A stretch of DNA of 64,000 nucleotides from Desulfobacteraceae bacterium Eth-SRB2 (GTDB taxonomy: Bacteria; Desulfobacterota; Desulfobacteria; Desulfobacterales; UBA11574), in contig RPGQ01000002.1 of assembly GCA_004193595.1 (NCBI GenBank), positions 181,752 to 245,751 on the forward strand. The letters run 5' to 3'. Below the pieces are notes generated by a model, which searched no databases, had not been told where the DNA came from, and saw nothing but the letters and a program-made list of their open reading frames with translations. The translations under genes were made by a program, and so were the position numbers. Positions within the stretch are counted from its first letter, which is position 1. Every line of letters begins with the position of its first letter. Positions 1 through 7,694 of this stretch are shown here, piece after piece.

Positions 1-170
1 ATTTGGGCGGCCTGGATACCCGCACCGCTGCTTGAAACCGGGGCCTTGTTTTCGAGGACATCAAAGGCCTCGGTTGCAGGATCAATTACGATGAAGCATC
101 GGCAGCAGCCGAATCCCGGATCAACCTGTTCATCCAAATTTGCGCCACTTGATGAAATTGCAATTTTCAT
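1..170 (-). CDS. NifX/NifB-type (dinitrogenase Fe-Mo cofactor) domain protein, partial
   Basis: The gene runs off the left edge, so only its first 56 or so codons are visible. It starts at the ATG whose complement is at 168-170, behind a strong AGGAGG (175-180). The protein opens MKIAISSSGANLDEQVDPGF, followed by a cysteine-rich CCRCFIVID stretch and a SSSGAGIQAAQ segment. This is the usual opening of the small dinitrogenase iron-molybdenum cofactor family, whose members bind Fe-S or Fe-Mo clusters or act as stand-alone metal-binding proteins in anaerobes. Usual members have an Arg-Phe-Gly-Arg-Cys stretch; here it is GFGCC, so the metal site may differ. It lies 62 nt downstream of the DOMON gene on the same strand. 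Confidence 0.72.
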   Translation of the reverse strand, partial: MKIAISSSGANLDEQVDPGFGCCRCFIVIDPATEAFDVLENKAPVSSSGAGIQAAQ

Positions 171-232
171 AAGACCTCCTTATAACCGTCTCCGGTTCAG
201 GGTTCAGAGGTTCACGGTCAGGATCACCGGGA

Positions 233-781
233 TCATTTCAGTGCTGAAAACTCACCGGTACTCATGTTGACCTTGAGCGCGGTCTTGAACTGGTGTTTTG
301 CTCTGAAGCTGTCGCGCCCGGCGCCATAGGCCAAAAGCACGATATTATCTTTGTCTGTCCATATGGGATGATCTTTGGAGTCTTTCGAATTCAAAGGGAT
401 GGAAAATGTAATCTCAGTGACACCGTCCTCTTCTTTTCCGGCAATGTCTGCGATATTCTTCTGCCCGCCCAGTTTGGTGTCTTTTTCATGTTGGCGCTCG
501 GTGGTTCCGTAATGATCGGTTATTTTAACCTTACCTTTTTTCACATACCCGACGATAAAATTGGCGTCCTTCATTCGGGAGGTCGGATTAAAACCGATCC
601 CCACCCATCCCTCTGTTTTTGCGGCCAGTCGAATGTGAATGGTTTCACCCGCCAGTTTCCACTCGAACACAATATTTTCAACAGCAATTTTGTGATCATA
701 TTCATCTGAAACTGCAAAGCACAAACCGGTACTCAAAACAACCCATAGAAAAATGATGGTAACCCACAATTTCTTTTTCAT
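233..781 (-). CDS. Exported DOMON-domain protein
   Basis: A 182-residue protein with a clear signal peptide (positive MKKK, hydrophobic stretch to about residue 20, cleavage near CFA-VSD). The mature part, about residues 30-155, has the DOMON pattern: a Val-Glu-Trp start, a GWVGIGFNP strand and a later DANFIVGYV strand. DOMON domains are beta-sandwiches that bind heme or sugars, often in periplasmic redox proteins. Axial Met and His candidates (Met in the TSRMKDAN stretch, His in the C-terminal KHQF segment) are present, so heme binding is possible but unproven. A GGGAG-like ribosome site precedes the ATG. It is probably co-transcribed with the NifX-like gene downstream. Confidence 0.7.
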   Translation of the reverse strand: MKKKLWVTIIFLWVVLSTGLCFAVSDEYDHKIAVENIVFEWKLAGETIHIRLAAKTEGWVGIGFNPTSRMKDANFIVGYVKKGKVKITDHYGTTERQHEKDTKLGGQKNIADIAGKEEDGVTEITFSIPLNSKDSKDHPIWTDKDNIVLLAYGAGRDSFRAKHQFKTALKVNMSTGEFSALK

Positions 782-927
782 TTTTTGCTCCCATCCTGTT
801 ATTCGTTAACGTTAAAAATGATATATTTCACCCATGACATCTCATACGGCAAAGCATCCCATCCCGTTTCCATAGGCTTCGAAAAATATGAACCTTTTCG
901 TATCAGCGCATCCGCTCTTCCCCGGCC

Positions 928-1353
928 TTATCCGTATTGAAGTTCTCCGCCGATGAATCCCAGGCCCATGGCAATGGTAAAACAGATGACATAAAGGATC
1001 AATTTCTGTTTAATGGCAACTTTTACATTCTTTCCATAAAAAAAGGAGGTAACCAGCATAGCCGTCAACATCAATGCCAGGATGATTTTCGTCAAAATCA
1101 AACGATTCCATTCCGCTTCGAGTCTATATTGCCAGTCCATGTAGCCCAACATCATGGTGGGCAAAACAAAGATAAGCGCCAGTGTATAGCAATAATGCGC
1201 TGCTTTGGCCAGGTCATCCTTTTTCATCACCACAGAACCCACAGCAAATAAAAACCCGCCGATGATCATTCCCATTGGGATATGTGTCATGGCGGGATGC
1301 AGCGGATGGCTATAACCGAACTTTGCCAATGTCTGGTAAATGAATTCAATCAT
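928..1353 (-). CDS. DUF2231-like integral membrane protein
   Basis: A 141-residue protein with four predicted membrane helices (roughly residues 22-42, 53-72, 84-105 and 118-137). The N-terminal HPLHPAMTHIPMG segment is the hallmark of the DUF2231 family, small membrane proteins whose conserved histidines may bind heme or metal. Family function is not established. It lies 146 nt upstream of the DOMON gene on the same strand, so an exported redox role for the pair is possible but only inferred. The repeat tract starting near 1360 abuts its upstream side. Confidence 0.65.
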   Translation of the reverse strand: MIEFIYQTLAKFGYSHPLHPAMTHIPMGMIIGGFLFAVGSVVMKKDDLAKAAHYCYTLALIFVLPTMMLGYMDWQYRLEAEWNRLILTKIILALMLTAMLVTSFFYGKNVKVAIKQKLILYVICFTIAMGLGFIGGELQYG

Positions 1354-1361
1354 TTTGAACT

Positions 1362-1425
1362 TAGGGGCTTCGCCCCAATTTGAAGTAATGGAATGATGGA
1401 GTAATGGAATAATGGTTTAATGGAC
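1362..1425. repeat. GGGGCTTCGCCCC hairpin plus TGGAATAATGG-type minisatellite
   Basis: A short palindrome GGGGCTTCGCCCC is followed by imperfect 8-11 bp units of the form TGGAATAATGG, TGGAGTAATGG. The same composite recurs near 29668-29840, 36537-36840, 45792-45950 and, degraded, at 52430-52500. It is an intergenic dispersed repeat, not a CRISPR. Confidence 0.7.
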
Positions 1426-1445
1426 ATTTCCGACAAAAAATTAAT

Positions 1446-1598
1446 TTAAAAATTAATATAAACATTATTTAATAAATTAGCAAGACGATCTTCGGATAAG
1501 GTCAATCTTACACCCCGGTAATTGCTGTCTACCTGCCAGGTTCTGGATAATGCAGTTGAGGCCGTACGCGATCTATCAAAAGTTTTATTATTTTTTCA
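1446..1598 (-). pseudogene. Possible 3' remnant of a gene cut by a palindromic repeat
   Basis: Reading the minus strand from 1598 to a TAA at 1446-1448 gives about 50 codons of protein-like composition, including SRTWQVDSNYRG and LTLSEDRLANLL. No start or family is recognisable. The open frame is cut at its upstream side by the 276-bp palindromic element at 1599-1874, so it may be the tail of a disrupted gene. This rests on composition and position only. Confidence 0.25.
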
Positions 1599-1874
1599 AG
1601 GTAATCGTATTTGATTTCTGTGCAGCGCAGCGACGGCGTGTTTCTCTTGGAAACCGACTGACTGTTTGAAGGGCTTTAGCACGCGTTAGCCCGATCCGAA
1701 TAAAAATATGACTTAAAAAATAAACGGGATAATTTAGCGACGAAATGTTCTTAATAACTCCAGCGCGGCTCGGGCTTACGGGTGCTTAAGCACAAGTTTC
1801 AGTCGGTTGGAAAGAGATACACGCCGTCGTGGAGCGGTCTACCTAATATATTGCAATTCAAATGCGTTTGCCCT
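1599..1874 (+). repeat. Palindromic element family A, copy 1
   Basis: A 276-bp near-palindrome. The outer ends pair (AGGTAATCGTATTTGA with TCAAATGCGTTTGCCCT). The next stem pairs CGACGGCGTGT with ACACGCCGTCG. An inner stem pairs GCTTTAGCACGCG with the GGGTGCTTAAGC region, around an AT-rich loop. Two further copies are at 53191-53464 and 62995-63268, all in the same orientation. The flanks share ATTATTTTTT, possibly a target duplication, but the other copies do not show one. Confidence 0.85.
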
Positions 1875-2063
1875 GATTATTTTTTTTCCATATACTTGAT
1901 CCTTAAGTCGCCTTTTGATATGTAACAAAATTTATGTTAAATCCATGTAAATCAAAAATCAAATCTGGTTAACCTTTTCGCCCAAGCGATACTTAAGGCC
2001 GGACCCTACCTTTCATCGGCGAAACATAGATAACCAGTAAACCAAATACCGCGAACCATTTAA

Positions 2064-2915
2064 ATGATCGTGATCGGCGGTCCGGCAAAAGCGGGTGATA
2101 TAATGATATGTGATAAAAATATTTGGAATAAAAAAGAAGCGCAGCAGGGTCGGCCCAAAAGTCATCCGGATCAAGAAAAGATGGTTCCATTTGGCTTTCA
2201 GCAAATTCCCAGAAAAGAGAAAGTCGGCAGGACTACACGGCATTTCAACACGGTCGCCTCCAAATATGACTTCATGAACACGCTTCTGAGTTTCGGCATT
2301 CACTACCTGTGGAAAAGAACGGCCATTGAAATGATGCATCTGAAAACCGGTGACCGGGTACTTGACGTCTGCGGCGGCACCGGCGATCTTGCCGTGTTGG
2401 CGGCCAGATCCGTAGATATTTCCGGGAAAATCATCATTTACGACATCAATCGTAAAATGATGCAGGCCGGACGTGCCAAATGCAATTGCACAGACCGGAG
2501 AAACCTCATCGAGTATATTCAGGGAGATGCGGAGTCGATTTCATTTGCGGATGAAGCATTTGATGCGGTTATGGTCGGCTTCGGAATACGAAATTTGACC
2601 CATATGGATGTGGGATTCCAAGAAATGCATCGTATTCTTAAACCCGGTGGGAAAATCATGTGTCTGGAGTTTTCAAAACCAACTGCTTCCGTGTTCCGTT
2701 GGTTATATGATGTATACTCTTTTCATGTGATACCCCTTCTCGGGCAGGTTTTGGTGGGTTCCCGGCAGGCGTATACGCTATTGCCCGAGAGCATACGAAT
2801 GTTCCCGTTGCCGGAAGCGTTGTCGGCCCTTTTGAGGGATATTGGTTTTCATCAAGTTGTCTATCGGAGACTGACCAACGGGATCGCCGTTGTCCATGTG
2901 GCTGAAAAACGTTAG
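2064..2915 (+). CDS. ubiE: UbiE/MenG-family quinone C-methyltransferase
   Basis: A SAM-dependent methyltransferase of the UbiE/COQ5 family, which C-methylates demethylmenaquinone or the ubiquinone precursor late in quinone synthesis; menaquinone is the likely substrate in an anaerobe. Visible features are the SAM-binding VLDVCGGTGDLA motif, a GDAESISFADEAFDAV segment (post-I and motif II), GFGIRN, and HRILKPGGKIMCLEFSKP. The family core starts at GRTTRHFNTVASKYD, near residue 56. The first codons are therefore uncertain: ATGs at 2064, 2103 and 2181 are all possible and none has a strong ribosome site. The C-terminal half (SFHVIPLLG, GSRQAYTLLPESI) fits the family. No other quinone gene is adjacent. 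Confidence 0.85.
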   Translation: MIVIGGPAKAGDIMICDKNIWNKKEAQQGRPKSHPDQEKMVPFGFQQIPRKEKVGRTTRHFNTVASKYDFMNTLLSFGIHYLWKRTAIEMMHLKTGDRVLDVCGGTGDLAVLAARSVDISGKIIIYDINRKMMQAGRAKCNCTDRRNLIEYIQGDAESISFADEAFDAVMVGFGIRNLTHMDVGFQEMHRILKPGGKIMCLEFSKPTASVFRWLYDVYSFHVIPLLGQVLVGSRQAYTLLPESIRMFPLPEALSALLRDIGFHQVVYRRLTNGIAVVHVAEKR

Positions 2916-3041
2916 GACGATTTATACGTTCCGAGATTGCCGGAATCTCAAAGATCGGGAGGCACTATTTAATAACACCCCCTAAACACGGCGGCCGGAA
3001 TATGGTGTTTTTCATCTGGAAACGAGAAGAGGAGGAGTCTC

Positions 3042-3470
3042 ATGGCGGAAGCCAAATTTGAAAAAATTAAACCATCTGATAAACTGTTGTACGGTCCCCA
3101 AAAACTGCTATTGTGTGGATTTTCAACCGTTGCACAATCCAAGTTCAACGCCGTCCTTAAAATGGTCGGTCTCAGCAATATTCCAAAAATCTGGGTGTCC
3201 GAAAACCAGTCCCGTACCGTGCTATCTGATCTTCTGAAACTTCCCGATGGTGAGGGTGAGGGGGAATCTTCACAACTTCCACGGGCGATTATTGTTTCCG
3301 GCATTATGGAGAAAGAGCTGATCAGCCTTATGAGGGTGTCCAAAAAAACCGGCATGAAGAATACCCTGTGGGCGACCTTAACGCCAACGTCAGAGAACTG
3401 GACCATTCAGCAGCTTCTTGTAGAGCTTTTATCCGAACGCAAGGCGATGCAAAGAAAGAAAAAGACGTGA
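3042..3470 (+). CDS. DUF3783-like hypothetical protein
   Basis: A 142-residue soluble protein behind a good ribosome site (GAGGAG about 7 nt before the ATG). It has an N-terminal KLLLCGFS segment and a C-terminal LWATLTPTSENWTIQQLLVE segment. The pattern of a small alpha/beta domain ending in Thr-Pro-Thr/Asn-x-x-Trp followed by a charged helix resembles DUF3783, a family without a known function. The last codons overlap by 3 nt a GTG that opens a transhydrogenase fragment, suggesting the two were once translationally coupled. Confidence 0.5.
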   Translation: MAEAKFEKIKPSDKLLYGPQKLLLCGFSTVAQSKFNAVLKMVGLSNIPKIWVSENQSRTVLSDLLKLPDGEGEGESSQLPRAIIVSGIMEKELISLMRVSKKTGMKNTLWATLTPTSENWTIQQLLVELLSERKAMQRKKKT

Positions 3471-3631
3471 AGATTGCCGCTCCTAAAGAATGCCATTCCG
3501 GAGAAACCCGGGTGCCTCTGATTCCCTGCGATGTGAAAGCGCTCGCAAAAAAAGGCGCAGAGGTGGAAATTGAATCGGGAATGGGAGTTCCAGACCTCTT
3601 ACAGTTTATTATCAGTTGGCGCCTGGGATGA
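3467..3631 (+). pseudogene. Truncated NAD(P) transhydrogenase alpha subunit (N-terminal fragment)
   Basis: From a GTG at 3467 the frame reads VKIAAPKECHSGETRVPL and then IPCDVKALAKKGAEVEIESG. This is the opening of NAD(P) transhydrogenase alpha or alanine dehydrogenase (AlaDH/PNT N-terminal domain, substrate-binding region). Normal proteins have over 350 residues. Here the homology stops after about 44 codons, at GMGVP, and the frame ends in unrelated residues at 3631. The dispersed repeat at 3628-3754 starts at that point. The gene is dead; an insertion or deletion associated with the repeat is the likely cause. Confidence 0.75.
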
Positions 3632-3754
3632 TTAAAATTGCCCATAATATGGCTTTAAAAAATATCCCATATTTATTCCTTCCCGTATGCCTGGTTTCAG
3701 GTGTCAGGTGTCGGCGCCTCTGTTCATAATTCCTGACACCTGACACCTGAAACC
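3628..3754 (+). repeat. Dispersed ~127-bp repeat (core shared with 47600-47719)
   Basis: The stretch starting TGATTAAAATTGCCCATAA recurs almost unchanged at 47600-47719, where it sits inside a larger inverted-repeat element. It ends in inverted heptamers (CAGGTGTCAGGTGTC facing GACACCTGACACCTG). The same heptamer arms occur in the element at 44003-44459. Confidence 0.8.
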
Positions 3755-3908
3755 TTAAGATATGGAACTAAAATGGGATTAAAATTCCATCTGTATACAC
3801 GGCGATTTTCACCACCCCAGTTGGCGGCTCAATATCACCATTTAATACAGCAGAACTTATTGAGATTTTACGATATGATGACTTAAGTGTATGAATTAAA
3901 GGCAAATA

Positions 3909-4535
3909 TCAAGCATCGGGCTCGCGATCTCGCTCTTGATCGCTCATACCGTCAATTTTGAATTTGGATAAGTGCACATTGCATAGATTCGCCTGTTTTT
4001 TGACCATGTTGAAGGCGTTTTCATACTTGTCTTTTTCAAGCTTTCCGTTGGCAACTTCCTCTAAAGCCGAAATTAATCGCTCATTGTCTTTTTTAATTGC
4101 TGTTATATGGTCGGACAGAAAATCAATCATTTCATTAATCTGGTGCGCTTCGGTTTTAAGGAAATCATACCGTCGCAAAAAAACTTTTCGGGTTAAATCT
4201 CCCCGAGCAATTTTTTTAAAAGTTTTTGAAAAGTTTACCAAAGGGCCACAAAGTTTGTGATTGGCTAACACATTATGTATTAAAACGAGGAAAAGTATGG
4301 CAATGAATGCAAAGGAAAATCGATCTAATAAAACAAGAAAAAACTTTGCTGAGTAATGCTGAGAATAAAGGTCATCCATTAGAAAAATATCATGATAAAA
4401 AGGAGATAATATTGTAACAATAATAACGGCAACGACCAATACCATGAGTATCAGATTGGCGAGCACTAATTTGAGCTGGGTTTTATTGGCTATTAAATAA
4501 TTTTTCAATTTTCGCTGATTTACTGTTCGTTTCAT
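3909..4535 (-). CDS. Membrane protein with HAMP domain and C-terminal coiled coil
   Basis: A 208-residue protein with two transmembrane segments (about residues 20-43 and 67-90). A HAMP-like linker follows (about 90-145: GPLVNFSKTFKKIARGDLT, then EAHQINEMIDFL), then a helical region (150-190). There is no kinase, methyl-accepting or cyclase output, so it looks like a signal-relay or truncated receptor. It starts 7 nt after the stop of the upstream 140-residue membrane-anchored protein and follows the c-di-GMP genes on the same strand, so it may act with the HD-GYP protein. Confidence 0.55.
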   Translation of the reverse strand: MKRTVNQRKLKNYLIANKTQLKLVLANLILMVLVVAVIIVTILSPFYHDIFLMDDLYSQHYSAKFFLVLLDRFSFAFIAILFLVLIHNVLANHKLCGPLVNFSKTFKKIARGDLTRKVFLRRYDFLKTEAHQINEMIDFLSDHITAIKKDNERLISALEEVANGKLEKDKYENAFNMVKKQANLCNVHLSKFKIDGMSDQERDREPDA

Positions 4536-4541
4536 TTTAAC

Positions 4542-4964
4542 CTACTTTTTTATAATTTTATCTGCCTCAGATTTTTTTAAAAAAACGGTATCCTTGTTTT
4601 TAGTCCACTTAATACCTTCCTGGTTTTTGAATTTAATCTCGCCTCCATTTCCCGGGTAATAATAAAAGGATCGGGTGAATTCCATCCCATCTATATTGTG
4701 ATAGTTAATCGTATATAACGTGTTATTGTCTTGAACACTTTTTTCTATGCTTAAGATAACGCACGCGTCTTTTTTATCTCCTCCCAGCCCGTAAGTGAAC
4801 GTTGTTTGTGATAACTCAAAAAAACGATCTTTGTATCTGGGTTCAGAGGTTGTCCATCTCCCGATCATAGGATCCGGAATGCTCTCGTCCTCTTTAAGGT
4901 AAAATATGAATATAGTGACGATAATTAAAATAAATATCGAAATGACAATCCATTTATGTTTCAT
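4542..4964 (-). CDS. Membrane-anchored hypothetical protein
   Basis: A 140-residue protein with one N-terminal hydrophobic anchor (about residues 5-23) and a polar extracytoplasmic part rich in Tyr and Lys. The MIGRWTTSEPRY and TFTYGLGG pieces suggest a small beta-barrel or lipocalin-like fold of the kind seen in 'GxW' secreted proteins, but no family is firmly recognised. It is directly followed by the HAMP protein gene and preceded by the HD-GYP gene, about 76 nt away. Confidence 0.55.
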   Translation of the reverse strand: MKHKWIVISIFILIIVTIFIFYLKEDESIPDPMIGRWTTSEPRYKDRFFELSQTTFTYGLGGDKKDACVILSIEKSVQDNNTLYTINYHNIDGMEFTRSFYYYPGNGGEIKFKNQEGIKWTKNKDTVFLKKSEADKIIKK

Positions 4965-5040
4965 TTTCTTCCCTCTTCTTTCCGGCAGATTGGCTTTTGC
5001 CTTTTGACTTATTCATAGCAAAGGTGCCATGAATATTCAT

Positions 5041-7158
5041 TTATGCTACTTTGGTTTTTTGTATCTCCATAATTCCTAAGAAGGCTTCTACAACATCAGG
5101 ATCGAACTGCCGGCCTGCTTCTTGAGTTATCAAATCAATGACGCGCTCAAGAGCCCATCCCTCTCGATAAGGCCGATCCGATAACAGAGCGTCGAAAACA
5201 TCGGATACAGCAAGAATTCTGGCGCCAATATCTATGGCATCACCGGAAAGGCCGGCGGGATAACCCTTTCCGTCGTGGCGCTCATGATGCTGTAAGACTA
5301 TGGGAACAATTTCCTTATATGCATCAATGGGTTCAAGAATTTTTGCTCCGATTTGAGGATGCATTTTAATGATTCGGTACTCCTCATCATCGAGTTTTCC
5401 GGGTTTATCGAGAACCGCCACCGGAACTCCTATTTTTCCGATATCGTGAAGCAGGGCACCTCGATGTAAGCTGTCAAGCTTTTCAGGGGTAAGTCCCAAA
5501 ACTGCTCCGATTTCTAAAGCCATGTCAGTCACTCTCTCGGAATGACCGGATGTCCAGGATGATTTGGCATCAACGGTGCGTGCAAGGGCTTTTAACGTGC
5601 CCCAGTTAAGCTGGTCCAACTCTTTGATCAGGTTTGCATTTGAAAGAGCAACAGCTACCTGATCAGCCATTTGTCGGGCTCGGGTAATGTCTTCCTCGCT
5701 ATAGACTTTCACTTGGAGTCGCCCGATGGTTATGACTGCGGACAATTTTTTATTCAGGAAAATGGGTAGAATTAAAAATGACTTGATTCCACTTTTGGCA
5801 AAGGGTAAAAGATAGGGTAAAGGATTTTTGTCCGCATGGATTATTAAATATTCCGGATTGGCATGAAGCTCTTCAAGGCCGTATGTGCTGAATTCGAAAG
5901 ATTTCTCGCATAATTCATTCTTTTGGTTGTAATAACTGAAATATGCTTGGGCGGTATTATTCTGCTCCGAATCAATCAGGCTTATGGCAACAAAGTCGCA
6001 GGCAAACCAATCGTACATTCGATTGATCACCGTCTCCACGATTATTCTGGTCTCCAATGATGATAAAATAGCGCGGTCGATCTCCGCTATGGAATCCAGG
6101 GCCTTGAATTGTCTGTTCAGCCGGTCAGACATCTCATTAAAGTCTGTAGCGAGCTCCTGAAATTCATCGCGGCTTGTGATTTGAACCCGGTAGTCAAAGT
6201 CTTTCATGGCAATCCGGCGAGTTCCCTTTTTCAGCAACTCAAGCGGCACCATACTCTTGCGGATATAGTAAATACTGAAAAGCAATACCACCCACAAGGA
6301 CATAAGGACAACCAGGGAAAAAATTGTCTTAAAATCAGACATGGGAGCCAGCACATCGGTTTTGGATTGACGGAGCACCATGGTCCAGCCATGGACCAAA
6401 AAACGCGGTTTCATAAAAATTGTCCGGTAACTTACCAGGTATTTTTCATTTTCGTGTACCCACTCAAACTGACCGAAAACTGAGCTTTTAAGCTTAAGGC
6501 GAACCCGGTTGGAAAATGAATCTTGATTTGAAAAAGAACTGAAAAGCAGGTTTTCCGATTCATCTAAAACACAAACGTCGGTTTTTGGCGGTAATGCATT
6601 TCCCTGGCCAATTCCCCACAGGTAAGCAGGGTTGATCTCTCCAATTAAAAATCCTGACTTCAGATGCTTTGAATCCACCAGCCTCATCATAAATATTCGC
6701 GGCCAAGATCCCGAATGGTTTAAAATCGAAATTGCTGTATTGCCGGCATTGATGTGCTTAATCTCTTCCACACCTGGTTTTTTAGGATTTTCCATGGTTT
6801 TGAAAATCGAGGTATATTCATCCATATCGTTGAAAATAGCCACAGCCTTGAAACGACTGGCAAGTCGTTCATTAAAATCAGCCAGCGGTGTCTGGCCGGG
6901 ACTCTGCAAAGGCTTTTTCAAGGAAAATGCGAAAAACTGCAATTCGGTTTCGAGAAATATCAATCGTTCGTAAAGGGATAAACCATGCCCTTTAACCGAT
7001 TGTTTGAGTCGTTTGTAGCTTTGCTCATTTAGCTGTTTCGTCACATGGCCATATGAGATTATGGAAAGGCCAAAAATGGGAAGAAGAGCACAGGAGACAA
7101 ACAACACAAAAATTCTGCGAGCTATCTTACTGCTGAAAATTTTAGTATCAAATTTCAT
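5041..7158 (-). CDS. Membrane HD-GYP c-di-GMP phosphodiesterase (Cache-HAMP-GAF-HD-GYP)
   Basis: About 705 residues from the ATG at 7158; a TTG six codons earlier is also open. Order: TM helix (about 10-33), periplasmic Cache-like sensor (40-275), second TM (285-305), HAMP (305-360, RRIAMKDFDYRVQIT), GAF (about 375-515), HD-GYP (520-695). The catalytic signatures are present: HSERV, LLHDIGKIG and HHERHDGKGYP. HD-GYP enzymes hydrolyse c-di-GMP to GMP at a di- or tri-iron site. It overlaps or abuts the pilin-like gene, and a GGDEF cyclase lies upstream in the same run, so synthesis and breakdown of c-di-GMP are encoded together. Confidence 0.9.
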   Translation of the reverse strand: MKFDTKIFSSKIARRIFVLFVSCALLPIFGLSIISYGHVTKQLNEQSYKRLKQSVKGHGLSLYERLIFLETELQFFAFSLKKPLQSPGQTPLADFNERLASRFKAVAIFNDMDEYTSIFKTMENPKKPGVEEIKHINAGNTAISILNHSGSWPRIFMMRLVDSKHLKSGFLIGEINPAYLWGIGQGNALPPKTDVCVLDESENLLFSSFSNQDSFSNRVRLKLKSSVFGQFEWVHENEKYLVSYRTIFMKPRFLVHGWTMVLRQSKTDVLAPMSDFKTIFSLVVLMSLWVVLLFSIYYIRKSMVPLELLKKGTRRIAMKDFDYRVQITSRDEFQELATDFNEMSDRLNRQFKALDSIAEIDRAILSSLETRIIVETVINRMYDWFACDFVAISLIDSEQNNTAQAYFSYYNQKNELCEKSFEFSTYGLEELHANPEYLIIHADKNPLPYLLPFAKSGIKSFLILPIFLNKKLSAVITIGRLQVKVYSEEDITRARQMADQVAVALSNANLIKELDQLNWGTLKALARTVDAKSSWTSGHSERVTDMALEIGAVLGLTPEKLDSLHRGALLHDIGKIGVPVAVLDKPGKLDDEEYRIIKMHPQIGAKILEPIDAYKEIVPIVLQHHERHDGKGYPAGLSGDAIDIGARILAVSDVFDALLSDRPYREGWALERVIDLITQEAGRQFDPDVVEAFLGIMEIQKTKVA

Positions 7159-7172
7159 GGCATAGACTCTTA

Positions 7173-7694
7173 TCAATAATCGGAAACAAGACCCACAAAC
7201 CCACCGTTGTTAACGCGGACAATATCGTCCTGACTGGCCTTGGCCGTAAAAGTTGCTGTACTTTTTCCATCTTTGCCCATGCTGTAAAGATCATAATCTG
7301 TATTTACCGGGACCAAGAAATGATCTTTCCGTAATTGCCCCTGTGGTGCATTGCCGCCGTCAATTCTTATGTACTGGTAGGGATTGTTCCAGGGATCTAT
7401 GGTATTGCTAATGGATAAATCGTTGAGGCTGTCAGGAAGTTCACCGGTGTCAATGGCATAAATATTTATTTGTTTTTCTATTATACGGACATCCGTTATA
7501 GCCACAGCGATTTTACCCATTTCTTTGTATTTCAAATAATTAGGCACCACCATGGCTGATAGGGTCCCAATGATTGCCACCACAATCATTATTTCGATAA
7601 GTGTAAAGCCACGGCGACTTACCTTTTGAATCCCATTGTCCGAACATTGTAATTTTCGTGAACCATGCCCGTAATACAAAGGATAATAACACAT
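7173..7694 (-). CDS. Type IV pilin / GspG-like prepilin
   Basis: A 173-residue protein with a prepilin peptidase site, RRG followed by FTLIEIMIVVAIIG, at about residues 27-43. The hydrophobic helix continues to VVPNYLKYKE. The globular part has a type II secretion major-pseudopilin flavour: DTGELPDSLNDL, DPWNNPYQYI, then DYDLYSMGKDGK. These match the GspG pattern in which aspartates near the C terminus bind calcium. The leader before the cleavage site is long (28 residues) if the ATG at 7694 is used; it overlaps the TAA of the cyclase gene (TAATG), so translation is probably coupled. No other secretion genes are adjacent. Confidence 0.85.
   Translation of the reverse strand: MCYYPLYYGHGSRKLQCSDNGIQKVSRRGFTLIEIMIVVAIIGTLSAMVVPNYLKYKEMGKIAVAITDVRIIEKQINIYAIDTGELPDSLNDLSISNTIDPWNNPYQYIRIDGGNAPQGQLRKDHFLVPVNTDYDLYSMGKDGKSTATFTAKASQDDIVRVNNGGFVGLVSDY

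Noticed and set aside
1362..1425. CRISPR-like array of GGAATAATGG units
   Set aside because: Units are 8-11 bp, contiguous and degenerate, without unique spacers; the same minisatellite occurs in many spacers.
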